Below are positions 61,545 through 64,000 of a DNA stretch of 64,000 bases, piece by piece. Each line of letters opens with the position of its first letter. Positions within the stretch are counted from its first letter, which is position 1. The translations under genes and the position numbers were made by a program. The notes beneath the pieces were generated by a model. It had not been told where the DNA came from. It saw only the letters and a list, made by a program, of their open reading frames with translations, and did not search any database. The DNA comes from Planctomycetota bacterium (GTDB lineage Bacteria > Planctomycetota > UBA1135 > GCA-002686595), in NCBI GenBank assembly GCA_026692665.1, contig JAPLOF010000053.1, positions 1 to 64,000 of the forward strand. The letters run 5' to 3'.

Positions 61545-63767
61545 ATGACCACTTCCGTTGAGCCTTCCGCCATGACGCTCTCCACCCTCGTCGCCCAGGA
61601 CAAGTGGGTCGAATTCGACGACGCCTGGAGCGAGTTGATCGGACAGAACGGACCGACCGACGAGCTGATGGCCGCCTTGCGCATCGCGGCCGAGAAGAAG
61701 CGCATCCCGCGCTGCATCCCGCAGGTGCGCCTCCACGTCGAGGCTCTCGACGACGCCGGCCGCCACGAGGAGGCCGCGCGCCTGCTCGGGTTCGTGGTGT
61801 CGACCGGAGCTTCGGCGGGCGAACTCGCGCCGCTGCTCCTCGATCAGGTGCGCAAGACCTGGAGCAAGGAGCCCTGGTTCGACAAGTACGCCGAGGTCGC
61901 CGGCTTCGTCGACGGCCTGACCGACGCGCGCAAGCCCTGGATCGCGTTCGAGCGCCTCCTGGGGTTCGGCAAGGGACGGCTCGTCTATCACCCCGGCGGC
62001 TGGGGCACGGGCGAGGTCATGGAGGTCCACGCGGATCCGCAGGAACTCTCGGTGCGTTTCGCGAACGGCCGGCGCGACCGGTTCCCGCTCTCCGCCGCGA
62101 GCGACATCTTCGACCCTCTGCCCGAGGAGGACCTGCGCGCGCAGTTCTTCCGCGACGCGGACCTGCTCAAGAAGAAGCTGCGCGAGGATCCGCTCGACGT
62201 GCTGAAGAGCGTCGTCGTGCGACACGGCGGCAAGGCCTCCGTCGCCGGCATCAAGAACGCGTTGTGCCAGGTCGGCGTCGACGGCAGCGCCTGGACCGCG
62301 TGGTGGCGCAAGGCGCGCAAGCTCGCGGAGAACAGCGAGTGGTTCAAGGTCACCGGCGTAGCGACGCGCGGTGACGTGGCGCTCTTGCGCACGGCGGTCG
62401 ATCCCGCGACGGATCTGAAGCGCGAGCTCGAGGGCTACGCGACGCTCGAGTCGCTGCTCTCCCACGTGCGGAACCAGCTGCTCGCCAAGCCCGACGAGCG
62501 CCTGCGGACGGTGATGTTCGACGTGATCGAGAAGCGCGCCGGCATGTCCCCCACGCGGGATCCGCTGTCGATGCGGCTCTCGGCCTGGATGCTCCTGCGC
62601 GACGCGCGCGGGACCGCGCCGGCCGCCCTGCTCGATCATGCGCGTGCGGTGATCGCACTGCCGCCGCCGACGGATTCCAACCTCCCGCCCGGACTGTGGA
62701 AGCTGTTCCAGGCGATCCCCGGAGCCAAGGAGCAGGAGCGAGCCGTCCTCCTCCTCCAGGACGTCTACGGCGAGGCCTGGGAAGACGAGGCGCTCACCAA
62801 CCTGCACCACGCGGCACCCGGCATGGTGCGCGCGCTCGTCGACCTGCTCCTCGCCAAGGGCCGCAAGGCGGAACTCGGCGCGATGTACAGGGACCTCCTC
62901 GCGCGGCCGCTGCGCGCACCGGAGACGCTGATCGCGCTCGCGCGACTGGGCGAGGCGGGCAAGCTCAAGGGCGAGTTGCCGCCGGAGCCGCAGCGCGCCG
63001 TGGCTCTGCTGTCCCTGGCGACGAACCTCTACGTCGCGCGCGACAGCCGGGGCGACACGGCCGCGGCGCGCACGAAGTTGAAGCTCACGGAACTCCTCAC
63101 GAAGGGCAAGGAGCCGCTGCTCGAGCGCCTGCTCAAGAAGGCCGAGCCGGCGACGATCGAGAGCATCCTGCGCACCATCCAGCGCGGCGTGGACGAGGAG
63201 ATCGAGTCGATCGTGACCGAGTTCGCCGTCGCCGTGCCGACGATGGGCTCGCGCGGCGGTGCGCCGCACTTCTGGGAGAACGACCGCATCTGGACGACGA
63301 AACAGGGCCTCGAGAAGCGCAGCGCCGAGTTCAAGCACCTGCGCGAGGTCAAGATCCCGGCCAACCAGGACGCGATCGGCCGCGCGGCCGCGATGGGCGA
63401 CCTCTCCGAGAACGCCGAGTGGGAAGCTGCGATCGAGGAGCAGCGCACCCTGACCACGCGCGCGATGGAGATGCAGAACGAACTCCAGATCGTCGAGCTG
63501 ATCGAGAACGCGATCCTCATGGATGGGATCGTCTCGCCCGGCACGCACGTCCACTACCGCGAGGCCAAGGGTGGAGCCGAGCACGAGATCACGATCCTCG
63601 GACCCTGGGACGACGGTCACGGCGATCAGGTCGTCTCGTACCGCGCCCCGCTCGCGCAGGGCCTGCTCGGCCGTCGCGCGGGAGACCGGGTGATCGTGAA
63701 CCTGCCCAGCGGCGACATGCAGGTCGAAGTCGTCGCGGTCTCCGCGATGCACCTCGACGTCAGCTGA
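61545..63767 (+). CDS. Large protein with C-terminal GreA transcript-cleavage factor
   Basis: 740 residues. The C-terminal 160 form GreA: the coiled coil WTTKQGLEKRSAEFKHLREVKIPANQDAIGRAAAMGDLSENAEWEAAIEEQ (about 580-630) has the tip motif GDLSENAEW with the acidic residues required for RNA cleavage, and the C-terminal FKBP-like domain is GTHVHYREAKGG...YRAPLAQGLLGRRAGDRVIVNLPSG. The N-terminal 580 residues are helical with one Tudor/CarD-like barrel (YHPGGWGTGEVMEVHADPQELSVRFANGRRDRFPL, about 145-180). A long N-terminal extension on GreA is known for Chlamydia, suggesting a trait shared within the PVC group. ATG at 61545 or 61572 are both possible. Confidence 0.88.
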   Translation: MTTSVEPSAMTLSTLVAQDKWVEFDDAWSELIGQNGPTDELMAALRIAAEKKRIPRCIPQVRLHVEALDDAGRHEEAARLLGFVVSTGASAGELAPLLLDQVRKTWSKEPWFDKYAEVAGFVDGLTDARKPWIAFERLLGFGKGRLVYHPGGWGTGEVMEVHADPQELSVRFANGRRDRFPLSAASDIFDPLPEEDLRAQFFRDADLLKKKLREDPLDVLKSVVVRHGGKASVAGIKNALCQVGVDGSAWTAWWRKARKLAENSEWFKVTGVATRGDVALLRTAVDPATDLKRELEGYATLESLLSHVRNQLLAKPDERLRTVMFDVIEKRAGMSPTRDPLSMRLSAWMLLRDARGTAPAALLDHARAVIALPPPTDSNLPPGLWKLFQAIPGAKEQERAVLLLQDVYGEAWEDEALTNLHHAAPGMVRALVDLLLAKGRKAELGAMYRDLLARPLRAPETLIALARLGEAGKLKGELPPEPQRAVALLSLATNLYVARDSRGDTAAARTKLKLTELLTKGKEPLLERLLKKAEPATIESILRTIQRGVDEEIESIVTEFAVAVPTMGSRGGAPHFWENDRIWTTKQGLEKRSAEFKHLREVKIPANQDAIGRAAAMGDLSENAEWEAAIEEQRTLTTRAMEMQNELQIVELIENAILMDGIVSPGTHVHYREAKGGAEHEITILGPWDDGHGDQVVSYRAPLAQGLLGRRAGDRVIVNLPSGDMQVEVVAVSAMHLDVS

Positions 63768-63878
63768 GGACCCGGCGCGCGCTCCCGGGGCGGGGGCGCG
63801 CAACGCGGTGCCGGCTTAACTCCTTCTGAGCTAAGCTCTTAGGGAGCCACTCCAGGAACCCTCTTGAGTCATCACGGC

Positions 63879-63894
63879 ATCATGATCGAATGAT
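63879..63894. promoter_or_regulatory. Inverted repeat next to the start of the ArsR-type gene
   Basis: ATCAT-GATCGA-ATGAT: perfect five-base arms with a six-base spacer, ending exactly at the start codon at 63895. ArsR-type repressors commonly bind such ATCA...TGAT sites over their own promoters. Another palindrome (GAGCTAAGCTC) lies about 50 bp upstream. Confidence 0.4.
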
Positions 63895-64000
63895 ATGGCC
63901 GTGATCGCGAAGAGCCAAGACCCGGCCGAGGTCCTCAAGGTCCTGGGCGACCCCACCCGCCTGCGCATCCTGGGGCTCGTCGAGCGCGCGGAGCTCACCG
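63895..64000 (+). CDS. ArsR-type transcriptional regulator (N-terminal part only)
   Basis: The window ends after 35 codons. The visible sequence (AVIAKSQDPAEVLKVLGDP then TRLRILGLVERAELT) matches the first helices of the winged-helix domain of ArsR/SmtB regulators, in which LGDPTRLRIL is the hallmark. No metal-binding or effector domain can be judged. It is 127 bp after the GreA fusion on the same strand, and an AT-rich stretch with palindromes intervenes. If the gene is long it may be one of the ArsR-methyltransferase fusions, but that cannot be seen here. Confidence 0.75.
   Translation, partial: MAVIAKSQDPAEVLKVLGDPTRLRILGLVERAELT

Noticed and set aside
1-64000. Mobile element or phage island
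   Set aside because: No transposase, integrase, or attachment-site duplication was found; only the 162-bp palindrome looks mobile.

Overview
The window is GC-rich (roughly 70% by eye), densely coded, and uses many GTG starts and ATGA/GTGA-type overlaps. Gene content points to a free-living Gram-negative-type bacterium, most likely a deep-branching Planctomycetota. The pointers are several large secreted HEAT, TPR and BatD-like proteins, a Cys-rich secreted domain that I associate with that phylum, and a GreA fused to a very long N-terminal region. This placement is inference; no rRNA lies in the window. No phage, integrase, transposase or CRISPR array is visible.

Layout. 1-8.5 kb: the tail of a repeat protein, a secreted esterase-like protein without a nucleophile, a membrane/spermidine-synthase fusion, a small anchored protein, and two tandem secreted HEAT-repeat paralogues. 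8.7-11.7 kb: a MaoC hydratase, an unknown 549-residue protein and a CvpA-type membrane protein. 11.7-15.4 kb: a cobalamin riboswitch leads into a secreted propeller-like protein, cobT and cobS, a vitamin B12 locus. 15.4-20 kb (minus): a NifU-like scaffold, a histidine-kinase-like fragment, tRNA-Leu(CAA), and an overlapping run of an unknown 114-residue protein, a UDP-sugar pyrophosphorylase, ddl and dapB for envelope precursors. 20.1-26.1 kb (minus): the classical rpmF-plsX-fabH-fabD-fabG-acpP-fabF operon, interrupted between plsX and fabH by a 162-bp imperfect palindrome. 26.3-31.1 kb (minus): alaS, recA, thpR. 31.1-35 kb: a cupin, a PfkB kinase, a flippase-like membrane protein and a lipoprotein.

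35.0-40.2 kb (minus): smpB, then a 1398-residue secreted PPC-TPR-CHAT protein, then ssrA (tmRNA), tightly packed, so that the two trans-translation partners flank a caspase-like protease gene. 40.2-47.5 kb: tldD-tldE, tRNA-Leu(CAG), an MscS channel, rsmG with a 35-residue membrane peptide coupled behind it, tRNA-Trp and pcnB. 47.5-47.8 kb: a hairpin-rich noncoding stretch ending in a terminator. 47.8-54.6 kb: a BatD-like protein, a thioredoxin-fold/TPR secreted protein, an unknown secreted protein, class I aldolase and a Cys-rich secreted protein. 54.7-64 kb: an HI0933-type flavoprotein, a nickel/cobalt-transporter-like protein, a Dus enzyme, a degenerate amidohydrolase, an RlmI-like methyltransferase, a GreA fusion, and the start of an ArsR-type regulator.

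The two most interesting arrangements are the riboswitch-controlled secreted propeller beside cobT/cobS, a candidate surface B12-capture protein, and the smpB-CHAT-ssrA cluster. Most other genes are housekeeping.
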